The position numbers and the translations under genes were made by a program. 64,000 nucleotides of DNA from Mucilaginibacter corticis (GTDB lineage Bacteria; Bacteroidota; Bacteroidia; Sphingobacteriales; Sphingobacteriaceae): contig NZ_VLPK01000006.1 of the NCBI RefSeq assembly GCF_007558865.1, positions 1-64,000 on the forward strand, written 5' to 3'. Numbering within the stretch: the stretch's first letter is position 1; each line of letters begins with the position of its first letter. The notes under the pieces were generated by a model. That model did not search any database and was not told the origin of the DNA. It saw only the letters and a list, made by a program, of their open reading frames with translations. Below, piece by piece: positions 8,416 to 17,686 of this stretch.

Positions 8416-9228
8416 ATGAAATTTTTTACCACCGCCGAGCTCAACTACCAGGTAAATGGCCCGGGTACGCTGATCCTTAACGTGCACGCTTTACGGACTT
8501 CACAGCAGGCGGTTTCTTCAGAGACGCTCATCATAGAGCCGTACCACAAATTAGAAGAGATCTGCGCTGTAAACGGAGAGAACCGGCTGATCCGCCTCAA
8601 ACTGACAGAAAACGGACCGCTCCGCATCTCCTACCAGGCCATCGTAGATCATACGTATACTGCGAAAAATCCCGCCGAGCTGTTTGAAACGCCGGTTGAC
8701 CAGTTGCCCCCCGAGATTTTGCCGATGCTTTATCCCAGCCGCTACTGCCAGTCGGATAAACTGGGGCGATTGGCAGGCCACCTGTTCGGGCACCTTGGCA
8801 GCGCCTACGAAAAGGTCGTGGCTATAGTGGACTGGATCCATACCAATGTAGAATACCGCAGTGGGTTTTCCAATGTAGAAACCTCTGCCTATGATACCGT
8901 AACACAACAGGCCGGGGTATGCCGGGATTTCGCCCACCTGGGCATCGCGCTCTGCCGCGCATTATCCATACCGGCACGTTACTTTACAGCTTATGCCTAT
9001 TTGCTCGTGCCACAGGATTTCCATGCTTGTTTTGAAGCCTATCTCGGGGGTGAGTGGATCTTATTTGATGCCACTAAACTGGTGCCCATCAACGGCCTGA
9101 TAAAGATCGCGAGCGGAAGAGATGCTGCAGATGCTTCCATTGCAAACATTTTCGGCGACATCCAGTTCAGCAGCATGGCGGTACGCTGCGATCTTGATGA
9201 TTCAAATTTTGTCCCGCTGTATCAATAG
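8416..9228 (+). CDS. Transglutaminase-like cysteine protease family protein
   Basis: The 270-aa protein has an N-terminal beta domain (Bact_transglu_N-like, MKFFTTAELNYQVNGPGTLIL) and a C-terminal transglutaminase core. The Cys-His-Asp triad is visible: C169 in QAGVCRDFAHL, H203 in PQDFHACFEAYL and D218 in WILFDATKL. No signal peptide. Proteins of this type are widespread in bacteria and are thought to act as peptidases or cross-linkers on unknown substrates. Start ATG chosen because the N-terminus matches the family start. Confidence 0.88.
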   Translation: MKFFTTAELNYQVNGPGTLILNVHALRTSQQAVSSETLIIEPYHKLEEICAVNGENRLIRLKLTENGPLRISYQAIVDHTYTAKNPAELFETPVDQLPPEILPMLYPSRYCQSDKLGRLAGHLFGHLGSAYEKVVAIVDWIHTNVEYRSGFSNVETSAYDTVTQQAGVCRDFAHLGIALCRALSIPARYFTAYAYLLVPQDFHACFEAYLGGEWILFDATKLVPINGLIKIASGRDAADASIANIFGDIQFSSMAVRCDLDDSNFVPLYQ

Positions 9229-9287
9229 CTAGGCAAAAGTTTGACTCCAATGGCAATAAAACAATTACTGCATTTAGACAAAGTATA

Positions 9288-9857
9288 TTAACTGGCTATT
9301 GCCAACCCTTTCTGATAATATCTCCTCAGCCGATTGACAGCCATAGTGACCCGAGTCTTTACGGTACCCGGCGGTATGCCCAGCGCCTCTGCCGCTTCAA
9401 TATGAGTATATCCACAATAATATATCAGATCGATAATCTGCATTTCTTCCTGACGCAAGCGCATAACGCCTGATCGGATTAGCCTGTAGTCTAAACAGTC
9501 TTCTATAGTAGTTGACTTGTGCTCGATAAATTCACTATTCTCCAGGCCGTGGCATTTGAGTCCATTCCGATAACTCTTGGATCGCAGGCTATCGATAGCG
9601 AGATTCCTGGCGATATTTACCATCCAAGTAAACAACCTCCCTTTCAATTCGTCATACTTGTCTACCGATTGCCAGACGCGAATGAATGTTTCCTGTAACA
9701 GATCTTCGGCGAGCGCAGAATCAGGAATGATCCGCGAGATGATCCCGTACAAAGCGGTGCTGTACATATCATATAATGCCCGGGCCCCATTTGGATGGCG
9801 TTCCCGCATTGCACGTATTAATATTTCCTCAGGTAGTTTAAGTTTTCGGTTCGGCAT
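9288..9857 (-). CDS. ECF RNA polymerase sigma factor
   Basis: 189 aa. Region 2 is visible at about 25-95 (LAEDLLQETFIRVWQSVDKYD, then GRLFTWMVNIARNLAIDSLRS) and region 4 at about 130-180 (MRLRQEEMQIIDLIYYCGYTHIEAAEALGI, then PPGTVKTRVTMAVNRLR). The region resembles SigK-type sigma factors, usually paired with an anti-sigma factor RskA; none is encoded beside it. ATG start. It sits alone between a transglutaminase gene (convergent) and a 500-bp noncoding stretch. Confidence 0.92.
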   Translation of the reverse strand: MPNRKLKLPEEILIRAMRERHPNGARALYDMYSTALYGIISRIIPDSALAEDLLQETFIRVWQSVDKYDELKGRLFTWMVNIARNLAIDSLRSKSYRNGLKCHGLENSEFIEHKSTTIEDCLDYRLIRSGVMRLRQEEMQIIDLIYYCGYTHIEAAEALGIPPGTVKTRVTMAVNRLRRYYQKGLAIAS

Positions 9858-10358
9858 AATAGCAAATAATCGATTTACGGATTAAGTGTATTGCCGGTTT
9901 GTAAATTCTAGTTAATATTCATTAAATAATGAAGAAATTCGCCATAGCATTGTTCTACCTGCCATAGAAAAATCTAAATTCGGCCAGACTGTGTTTTCCT
10001 AATAATAATCTAACAACGGCGTGCGTTTATTAATTTAATATCTTTTCTGAGGTCATTAGTGACACTGACCACGAACGTGAATTAACAATTAAATGCTGCT
10101 TCCTTTGTAGTAGTTTACCCGATCGCCTACTGATGTAGGATGTGGTTGCAGTCAGTTCAGGCAGTCATTCTATTTGTCGCCATTTTCCACTTTCCTGGCG
10201 AAAAATCACTCATTCTGAACCTTTTAAGGCATCCTGCTGGATTTTGAAAAAATTGGGCAAAATTTTCAAAGGTAGCTCAAATGCTGTATTTTAAAACTTT
10301 TTTTGTTTTCTTTCGTAAAAAAAAGTTATTTTAAAATTAAAAAACTGTTTCAGCATTA
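9858..10358. other. Noncoding stretch, about 500 bp
   Basis: AT-rich spacer between the divergent sigma-factor and PAS-kinase genes. I see no convincing frame, tRNA or strong hairpin. It must hold both promoters; several T/A-rich tracts occur near 10300-10350 but no unambiguous -33/-7 pair. Confidence 0.5.
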
Positions 10359-11819
10359 ATGCACACCCAATTCGAACTTTATCAACTTGTGGAGCCATTA
10401 GCCCGTCTCGGCATTTGGGAGCGTAATTTAAGTACCGGGGAATGTTTTTGGAACAGTACAGTTTATGAGCTACTTGAAGTCGGTCCGGAATTCACTGCCA
10501 GCCAGGAAGAGGCGCTTCACTTTTATAAAGAATCCGATCGTCTCCGGAAAGTTTTCCGCAGAGTCGTCGACAGCGGCATGCCAGAAACCACGGAAGCCGA
10601 ATTGATTACTGCCACCGGCAAAAGCCGCTGGCTCAAAATAAGGGCAGCAGTCCGGCAACAAAATCACACATCTGTCTTATACGGTACACTGGAGGACATT
10701 ACCGACGAAGTCATTGTTCGGCATCAGCTGGAAGAAAGAGAGGAACGATTGGCCCAGGCTTTTCGATTTGCATCGATCGGCAAGGCACTGGTATCACTCA
10801 ATGGCCGCTGGCTGGAGGTGAACCCAAGCCTGATCCGTATGCTCGGCTATGGGGCAGCAGAGCTCCTTGACAAAACCTGGCCGCAACTGCTCGTAAAAGA
10901 AGATTTGGATACCGGAAGACGGATGTTGGCCGAGCTGCTGAGCGGAGAGATAGAATACTATAGCATGGAAAAACGCTTTCGGCATGCTTCTGGGATTCTG
11001 ATCTGGACCCTGGTCAATGTGTCGCTGGTACGTAATGAAGGCGGAAAGCCGTTATATTTTATTGCGCAGATCGCTGACATCAGTCAGCAGAAGAAAAATT
11101 CGGAGATTATTGACAGTCAAAACAAGCGTCTGCTGAATTTTGCTAATATTGTCTCCCATAATCTGCGCACCTACAGCGGGAATATCCAGTTGCTGAGCCG
11201 CATGATACGGGAAGAACAGGAAGCTGCGGAACGAGACGTCCTTGTTGAAATGCTTGATAAAACGTCAGGAACCCTCCTGGAAACGCTGGCCCATCTCAAT
11301 GATGTCGTGACTGTTCAGCAGCTTGAGGTGAGCCGCCGGAATTTGAATTTGTTGACTGAGGTTCAAAGAGTCAGCGATGTGCTCCTGCCCTCGCTTAAGG
11401 CTGTAGGTGCCTCGTTGTCCGTTGAGATAGATCCGGATGTGCAAGTTTTGTTTAATCCCGCTTACCTGGAGAGCGTTTTGGTTAATCTCATCAGCAATTC
11501 CATTAAATACCGCTCGCCGGACAGGCCGCTTTCGGTGACTGTTAGATCATGGCGAAAGCGCGGGCTGGTTATGCTAAACATTGCGGATAACGGTTTAGGA
11601 ATCGATATGGCGGCAAACGGGGATAAAATTTTTGGTTTATATAATACCTTTCATCAGCATATTGATGCACGGGGAGTGGGTTTATTTATGGTCAAAAGTC
11701 AGATTGAAACTATGGGCGGCAGCATAAATGTCAGCAGCCAGGTTGCTGAAGGCACCACTTTCACCATTGAGTTTATGCCAGCTGAGCGAGAGTCCGGCGT
11801 CGTAATTTTGACGAATTAA
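10359..11819 (+). CDS. PAS-PAS sensor histidine kinase
   Basis: 486 aa, cytosolic. PAS1 spans about 10-120 (IWERNLSTGECFWNSTVYELL) and PAS2 about 130-245 (FRFASIGKALVSLNGRWLEVNP, ending FIAQIADISQQKK). The kinase core has H267 in NIVSHNLRTYSGNIQLL, an N-box LVNLISNSIKY, a G1 box ADNGLGID and a G2-like box ARGVGLFMVKSQIE. The G1/G2 boxes support an active kinase. No receiver or regulator gene adjoins it. The SHNLRT-type HisKA is common in Bacteroidota orphan PAS kinases. Confidence 0.9.
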   Translation: MHTQFELYQLVEPLARLGIWERNLSTGECFWNSTVYELLEVGPEFTASQEEALHFYKESDRLRKVFRRVVDSGMPETTEAELITATGKSRWLKIRAAVRQQNHTSVLYGTLEDITDEVIVRHQLEEREERLAQAFRFASIGKALVSLNGRWLEVNPSLIRMLGYGAAELLDKTWPQLLVKEDLDTGRRMLAELLSGEIEYYSMEKRFRHASGILIWTLVNVSLVRNEGGKPLYFIAQIADISQQKKNSEIIDSQNKRLLNFANIVSHNLRTYSGNIQLLSRMIREEQEAAERDVLVEMLDKTSGTLLETLAHLNDVVTVQQLEVSRRNLNLLTEVQRVSDVLLPSLKAVGASLSVEIDPDVQVLFNPAYLESVLVNLISNSIKYRSPDRPLSVTVRSWRKRGLVMLNIADNGLGIDMAANGDKIFGLYNTFHQHIDARGVGLFMVKSQIETMGGSINVSSQVAEGTTFTIEFMPAERESGVVILTN

Positions 11820-12055
11820 AAGAACCTAAGCTCAAACCAAAATTAGCAAGTAATTACAATACAAATTGTGGGAGAACGGCAACCCTAAAAGCCTGCTGAA
11901 GCCAAAAGCCTGGAAATCCGGCAAGGCTTGATCATACAATAAGGTCACGGTAGGTTTCTCTGAAATGCATATACAATAACCCCTTTATGCGATCGTCGAC
12001 ATACCGGTTTGGATATTCGACTTATTTCCAAACAATCCTGCAGCTACCTTTTGTT

Positions 12056-12544
12056 TCACAATCGACTAATATCGTGCATAATCAAAACAACAAATTGTGG
12101 CTTCTGCTCAAATGTGTCTATCTCTGCCTGAAATACACGTTGATCATATCCGGTACTCATCCTGTAGATGATAACTTTTCGGAGGCCGTCTTGTGCGACA
12201 TCTGTCAATGCCCGCAATAGTTCCCCATCAGTAGTTGTCCATAGCGATTGCGCATACATTTCGTTGGTTATATGTTCTCCCCAAAGTTCGGCGAACGATC
12301 TATTGATGTAGCAAATTTTTAAATCTGATATCCTGAAAATCGCAAAAGGTGGTCCTGCTAAGTTTAACGCCGCCAAAACCTGGCCTGGAAATATAATATG
12401 TTGAATTCTTTGACGATGTTTTTCACGCGAAGTGACGTAGGTAACCACTATTAAAAAAGTGGCAAACAGCATAACCAAAATGGTTTGAATTAAACCATGG
12501 AAAGGCAGATTAAGCTGGCATAATGAATTCAGGTAGGATTCCAT
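12056..12544 (-). CDS. Membrane-anchored PAS domain protein
   Basis: 162 aa. One N-terminal membrane helix (about 18-38, LIQTILVMLFATFLIVVTYV) is followed by a basic stretch (SREKHRQRIQHI) and a PAS fold (AGPPFAIFRISDLKICYINRSFAELWG ... VVLIMHDISRL). No kinase or output domain follows, so it is either a stand-alone sensor or a truncated kinase. It is divergent from the Nudix-type regulator. 236 bp before it (11820-12055) show nothing recognisable. Confidence 0.7.
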   Translation of the reverse strand: MESYLNSLCQLNLPFHGLIQTILVMLFATFLIVVTYVTSREKHRQRIQHIIFPGQVLAALNLAGPPFAIFRISDLKICYINRSFAELWGEHITNEMYAQSLWTTTDGELLRALTDVAQDGLRKVIIYRMSTGYDQRVFQAEIDTFEQKPQFVVLIMHDISRL

Positions 12545-12657
12545 TTACAACTAATAGGAATGCAATATACACATATTAACTCATTATGTAGTTTTTACAG
12601 AATATAAAGTCCCACTTAAAAAACAAGAAGCAATTTATAATTTGTTAAATTGGAACC

Positions 12658-13437
12658 GTGTCATCAATGGAAGCAAATTGGATCAATTTTATAGATCATG
12701 GCGATCAACATTACATGTGCGATCTGATTATTTGTAATGTCATCTTTGGTTACCACGAAAAAGAACTTAAGGTACTTTTACAACGTCCCTCCGGCTCGCC
12801 CAACTGGACGTTGCCTGTAGGGTTTATGAAAAGGACAGAAACCCTGGAAGAGGCAGCTGCCAGTGTCGTAAAGAGGCGCACGGGTTTGGATAAACTTTTT
12901 TTAAGTCAGTTCAAGTTGTTCAACTCCTGTAGCCAGTATCTTGATGCCAACATCAATGCCGATTCATTTTATAAGACCACGGGCCGGCAAATACCCAGCG
13001 ATCACTGGATGTTCAAGCCTAAAATTGCCGTAGGTTTCTATACCCTTATAGAATTTTCAAAGGTTACTGTACATGAAAGCGGATTTTTCACGGATTGCCG
13101 GTGGTGGGATATAGACCGCTTGCCGTCGCTTTTATTTGATCCGGGCCATGTCATTGATGAGGCCAGGAAATCCTTATGCAAACACTTGTATTTCTATCCT
13201 ATAGGATATGAGCTTTTAGAAGAAAAGTTCACATACCCCGAAATACATCATCTTTATGAGAGATTGCTGAATCGAAAGCTAGATGAACGCAATTTTTTGA
13301 AAAAATTATTGTCTATGAATTTAATTGTCAAACTGAAAGAACAAAAAAAAATTGGCCCTCACCGATCACCCTACTTATATTCATTTAACCGGGAGGTCTA
13401 TCAAAAAGCTATTAAAGAGGGCGTTTTTTTATTGTGA
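12658..13437 (+). CDS. Nudix-like transcriptional regulator (NrtR/AraR type)
   Basis: 259 aa with a Nudix fold (about 15-150) and a C-terminal winged helix (about 180-255, YPEIHHLYERLLNRKLDERNF). The Nudix box is degenerate: GFMKRTETLEEAAASVVKRR lacks the REUXEE core, so it is likely an effector-binding rather than hydrolytic domain, as in NrtR/AraR regulators. GTG at 12658 or ATG at 12667 may be the start. It resembles the AraR-like gene at 23541 in plan but is longer. Position at the far end of the arabinose locus suggests sugar-responsive control; the ligand is unknown. Confidence 0.8.
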   Translation: MSSMEANWINFIDHGDQHYMCDLIICNVIFGYHEKELKVLLQRPSGSPNWTLPVGFMKRTETLEEAAASVVKRRTGLDKLFLSQFKLFNSCSQYLDANINADSFYKTTGRQIPSDHWMFKPKIAVGFYTLIEFSKVTVHESGFFTDCRWWDIDRLPSLLFDPGHVIDEARKSLCKHLYFYPIGYELLEEKFTYPEIHHLYERLLNRKLDERNFLKKLLSMNLIVKLKEQKKIGPHRSPYLYSFNREVYQKAIKEGVFLL

Positions 13438-13534
13438 TGCAATGATCTATCTGAAGAGGTTATTATTTAAGTTAGGAATTTTTTTTCTAGTTTAATTGAG
13501 GTTGTTTTTCTTAAAAAAATCAGACTGTTAGGTT

Positions 13535-13548
13535 AGGGTAATTACCCT
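13535..13548. repeat. 14-bp perfect palindrome
   Basis: AGGGTAATTACCCT sits between the convergent Nudix regulator and GH127 genes, 20 bp from the GH127 stop. It is not followed by a T-run, so an operator or a weak terminator stem are both possible. Confidence 0.4.
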
Positions 13549-13567
13549 GGCAAGTAAAACTAAACTA

Positions 13568-15913
13568 TTATCTCATAATCCTTATATCAGATACAGCCGC
13601 AGTCTTCATGCCATCAGTCGCCACAAATTCGACATACAAAGGACCGACCTGACCCGCCGGTAAAGGGTATTCTTTGTTTGTAAAAGTATTTTCCTGCGAC
13701 TCTTCCGATACGATATGCGCAACTTTAATTTTATTGACCAAAATATCGAATGAGCAATTTTTATCGCTTGCATTATAGGCTATCCTTAAAAATTTTGCTG
13801 CCGGATTATACCGCATTTGATAGCTAAATTTTCCGGTAGCCGAACGCCAGTGTATATTGCGTGTCAAGCCTGTTTGGCTGATGTCAAATAGTAAGTGGTG
13901 ATCATTCTCCGGCTGTTGCTCTCCAGGTGATACCTGGTCAATAGTAAGGGGAGCTAGTTTTAAATAAGTTTCATCAAGCGCCGCCAATTCCGCTTCTTTC
14001 TTCTGTATATTATCTTGTGTGGTAATAGGCCAATAAAGCATATATCGTGTATCGTGTACTTTATAAAAAGGGATAAGTTTAAGGTTTTTAAATTGAGGCT
14101 GTTCTGTGATGTCGCCGATCTTGAATTCCATTTCCTTACCGGCAACTTTTTTTAGTTCGGCAGCAGGATCAGTGCCATTTTCAATCAGCAAAGGCGACCT
14201 CGTCAATGCATACAGCGGGCCGCTGGCAATATGCCCCCAACGGCTGCCACTCGCAAAAAGCCCGGGCATATTTGTCGTATCAGTCGGCGCTGCCAATACA
14301 ATTGGGCCATGTAGGAAAGAAACCCATCCCGAATGGTCGGGCAGGTATTCTGCAGAATTTGTCATCGGCAAAGTAATGGTAACTTTATCACCCTTATGCC
14401 AAATGCGATTAACTCCGGCACATCCGCCCGAATAAGTCAGGTTGTTTATCTCTTTTCCATTAATTCTTATCGCAAAGGCCGCTGATTTTACCCAAACCGG
14501 CTTTCTCACAAATAAGGTAAAACGTTTTGAGCCAGCGGCTTCTATTTTTATGTTTGTTTGTTCTTCATCAGGGAATTTATTTTGTTGAATAAGCTTGATG
14601 CCATTTTCTTTCCAGTTTAGGGATGATGGTATAAAAAGATTGACATAAATATTATCGTTTTTATGGGTATAAATCAGTTCGCCGTATTTACCGTGGTTTT
14701 CCATACCGGTACCTACACAGCACCAAAAGCTTTCATCCACGCTAGAGTAAACTCTGTAGTGTTGTGGATGTATAGGGGTAAAATACACAAAACCTCCGGT
14801 TACAGAATGCTGTGATGAAAGTATATGGTTATACAACAAACGCTCATAAAAATGCATATACTCAGGTTTACCCTCATCCACAAACAACATTTTTGATAGC
14901 TTGAGCATATTGTTGCTGTTGCAGGTCTCGGGGCCCTGTTCTGATTCGATCATCGAAGAAAAATCGTCAGATGGGTTAAAATGCTCTTTAACGCTATTTC
15001 CACCGAGCGATATCGTGCGGTTATTAACTACCGTTCTCCAAAAAAAACTGGCTGCAGATGAATAGCTCGTATCATTTGTTAATTCAGCTATGCGTTCAAA
15101 ACCGATAACTTTTGGAATTTGTGTATTGGCGTGTAAACCGGTAAGCTTGTCTTCGTGAAGTTTTAACGCATCAAGCACTTGTTTATGACAAAATTTCTCT
15201 GCCAATACCAAATATTTATGATTGCCGGAAAGGGCATAAGCATCAGCGAGCACTTCGTCCATTCCTCCATGCTCCGTATTCAACATATTTTGCATTTGCT
15301 TTTCTGCTAAACCGGAAATTTCTTCATTGGCCCAGTCAGCAAGGTGCAAAAATATCGCTTTAGCCTGCCGATTTCCAGCCAACAAGTAACAATCCCGTAA
15401 CCCGGCAAACAGTTTATGAAGGTTATACCATGGCACCCATTTTTTATTGAATTCGCTAAAGTCGCCTGCTTTCATCTGTGCCCACATATACATCCCGCCG
15501 GGGATACCGCCAACGTACCCATTTCTATTATTTAGCTGGCAGCGAGCCAATTCGCCCAACATATAATCCATCCTTTTTTTACATTCTGCCGAGCCGGTAG
15601 CGGCATACATTTGTGCTAAAGCTGTTAAATAATGCCCGCCAGTATGCCCGTCCAGCCCAGTATTTTCCCAGTTACCGTAACTTTGCGCTTTTGGTGCCAA
15701 TCCTGCTTCCCTCAAGAATGGTGCTAATAACCTGTCAGGCTCCAGTTTAAGCATATACTCGAGGTCGGTTTGCTCTGCCGAGAGAAACGGGCTTTGCAAG
15801 AGTTGCACTTGGTTTAGCCTAAACATTTGCATTTTGTTTGGCTGTCCTAAAGCCAGCTTAAAACTGCCGGTTGCTACCAAAGTAATAAAGGCTTTTAAGA
15901 AAAGATTGCTCAT
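13568..15913 (-). CDS. GH127 beta-L-arabinofuranosidase
   Basis: 781 aa with signal peptide (MSNLFLKAFITLVATGSFKLALG). The GH127 (former DUF1680) core starts MFRLNQVQLLQSPFL and NTGLDGHTGGHYLTALAQMY. The zinc-thiolate catalytic set is visible: E329 and C331 in EQGPETCNSNN, and C398/C399 in SFWCCVGTGMENH, where a Cys is the nucleophile in characterised HypBA1. The family releases beta-L-arabinofuranose from plant glycans. Last gene of the minus operon from 23330. The C-terminal about 150 residues form a beta-rich domain. Secreted to the periplasm by inference. Confidence 0.9.
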   Translation of the reverse strand: MSNLFLKAFITLVATGSFKLALGQPNKMQMFRLNQVQLLQSPFLSAEQTDLEYMLKLEPDRLLAPFLREAGLAPKAQSYGNWENTGLDGHTGGHYLTALAQMYAATGSAECKKRMDYMLGELARCQLNNRNGYVGGIPGGMYMWAQMKAGDFSEFNKKWVPWYNLHKLFAGLRDCYLLAGNRQAKAIFLHLADWANEEISGLAEKQMQNMLNTEHGGMDEVLADAYALSGNHKYLVLAEKFCHKQVLDALKLHEDKLTGLHANTQIPKVIGFERIAELTNDTSYSSAASFFWRTVVNNRTISLGGNSVKEHFNPSDDFSSMIESEQGPETCNSNNMLKLSKMLFVDEGKPEYMHFYERLLYNHILSSQHSVTGGFVYFTPIHPQHYRVYSSVDESFWCCVGTGMENHGKYGELIYTHKNDNIYVNLFIPSSLNWKENGIKLIQQNKFPDEEQTNIKIEAAGSKRFTLFVRKPVWVKSAAFAIRINGKEINNLTYSGGCAGVNRIWHKGDKVTITLPMTNSAEYLPDHSGWVSFLHGPIVLAAPTDTTNMPGLFASGSRWGHIASGPLYALTRSPLLIENGTDPAAELKKVAGKEMEFKIGDITEQPQFKNLKLIPFYKVHDTRYMLYWPITTQDNIQKKEAELAALDETYLKLAPLTIDQVSPGEQQPENDHHLLFDISQTGLTRNIHWRSATGKFSYQMRYNPAAKFLRIAYNASDKNCSFDILVNKIKVAHIVSEESQENTFTNKEYPLPAGQVGPLYVEFVATDGMKTAAVSDIRIMR

Positions 15914-15970
15914 TTTATCTGTTATAATTTCCTATATATCTATAAAAGTGCATCTTATTAATAATTCATA

Positions 15971-17497
15971 TTATTTACCTACCCATACTTTCAACAATAC
16001 CACGCCGTGCGCAGGTACAGTTATTGACGTTCTGTTAGCGTTAAATTTATCAATATCCTGCTGTCGCCACAAATCACGCGCCTTTGTAATGCGACCGGAT
16101 ACACCGAAAAAGCCCGCCTTATTTAAATTGGTAGATCTGGCAGCATCGCCCCGGTTAAACGCAGCAATTGCATAAGCTCCGTCAGCCAAAGGTTTTACAA
16201 AAATGTCTATGGCACCATTACTGCCTACTCGGGTAGCCTGTTTGCCTAATTCATCCTGGTTTACATCCAATACTTCATCATTTGTCAACAGGCCAATGGT
16301 AAAATCATCCAATTTATCCAGGTCGCAACCCAATATCAGTGGAGCAGATAGCATACACCAAAGGGTAATGTGGCTATATTGTTCATCCGGCGTTAAACGG
16401 GTAGGTTTTACTTTAGGCCCCCATCCTAATTGGCCGACTACCAACATATCCAGGTCGTTCCAGTGGCCTGGCGCAGCGAAAGTAGCCCATTTGTCTTGAG
16501 AAAAACCTATTTCGGATACCGAAAAATGCCAAAATGCATCCCCGTCCTGCCAGGCGTCATAAATATCGCCGGTTGTGCGCCAGCTTTCTGCAAGTTTACC
16601 ATAGGCTTCTGCATCGGCTATTTTTCCGCTGTTGGATAAACTAAAAACTATATCACGCTTATTTGAATGTAATGCTTTGCTCATTTCTTCGGTATGTAAT
16701 ACATCTATAGGCCAGTCGTATTTCAGGTAATCGATACCCCATTCGGCCCACTGATCAGCATCATTCTTGGCAAATGATATTGCCCCGAACTTGTTGCCAA
16801 TTTTTTTCCATTCGCCACTTGCAGTTTCAGCACTGCCACCGGCAAACTTTGCATACGATGTTTCCCATGGCGTTGAATAAATACCAGCCTTCAAACCTAA
16901 TTTGTGAATGGTATCAACCAGTGCCCCCATGTTCGGAAATTTCTCATTTCCCTGCAAAGCCATATACTTACCCTCACGCTTACCCTGCCATCCATCATCC
17001 ATATTAATGTAAGTAAAACCATGCTGGCTTAATCCGCTTTTTACCATTGCCCGGGCTGTGTTTGCAATTTTTTCCTGCGTAATGGTCGCACCAAAAGCGT
17101 TCCAACTGCTCCAGCCCATTGGTGGTGTCAGTGCAATGCGGCTACCTACAATTATTCTGAACTTTTTTTGCGCATTTCCAAACTTGTTGCTTGCCTTTAA
17201 GATAACTGCATATTCACCAGCAGTGTTAAGCGTACCGGTTATCATACCAGTAGCAGCATCAACTGTCAACTCTTCCGGCAGGTTTTCGGCTGCAAAATTA
17301 ATTGGGCGCGTACCCGTTGCAGGAATGTTATAAATTATTGGTGAACCGGGCCTCACACCAAAAACTGCCGGTCCGTTGATACGCGGCGCGGGTGGCGAAG
17401 GCGGGGTTAAACTAACGGGCGCGTTCTGCGCCAATAAGGCTGTACCGCTGGTATTAAATAGGAGGCAAACTGCCAATAGACCTAAGTATTTGATCAT
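15971..17497 (-). CDS. GH27 alpha-galactosidase / beta-L-arabinopyranosidase, with N-terminal Ig-like domain
   Basis: 508 aa with signal peptide ending ALLAQ. Residues about 38-118 form a putative Ig (He_PIG-like) domain (FAAENLPEELTVDAATGMIT). The GH27 barrel starts TPPMGWSSWNAFG; the nucleophile is D261 in YLKYDWP and the acid/base D311 in WRTTGDIYDAW. GH27 enzymes act on alpha-galactose or beta-L-arabinopyranose; the arabinose context makes the latter plausible. 73 bp upstream of the GH31 tail region; part of the minus operon, though a 189-bp gap precedes it. Confidence 0.9.
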   Translation of the reverse strand: MIKYLGLLAVCLLFNTSGTALLAQNAPVSLTPPSPPAPRINGPAVFGVRPGSPIIYNIPATGTRPINFAAENLPEELTVDAATGMITGTLNTAGEYAVILKASNKFGNAQKKFRIIVGSRIALTPPMGWSSWNAFGATITQEKIANTARAMVKSGLSQHGFTYINMDDGWQGKREGKYMALQGNEKFPNMGALVDTIHKLGLKAGIYSTPWETSYAKFAGGSAETASGEWKKIGNKFGAISFAKNDADQWAEWGIDYLKYDWPIDVLHTEEMSKALHSNKRDIVFSLSNSGKIADAEAYGKLAESWRTTGDIYDAWQDGDAFWHFSVSEIGFSQDKWATFAAPGHWNDLDMLVVGQLGWGPKVKPTRLTPDEQYSHITLWCMLSAPLILGCDLDKLDDFTIGLLTNDEVLDVNQDELGKQATRVGSNGAIDIFVKPLADGAYAIAAFNRGDAARSTNLNKAGFFGVSGRITKARDLWRQQDIDKFNANRTSITVPAHGVVLLKVWVGK

Positions 17498-17686
17498 ATT
17501 TTATTTATTTGCTTATAAATTGATTAGCCTGAGCAAAGCAGCAAAGCATTTTGCTCACTCTTGCAGTTGCCTTACACATTAAGTGTCTTTATTATTCCAA
17601 TTTCCTATCAACTTTGCAGTGTTCAGCGAACATTCATTTCTGTTGTGTTGAACTTGTTACCATATTTGTTCATGAGGTAATTTTTT

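Noticed and set aside
11987..12220. 77-aa plus-strand frame
   Set aside because: Mostly antisense to the PAS membrane protein, and no promoter or motif is visible.
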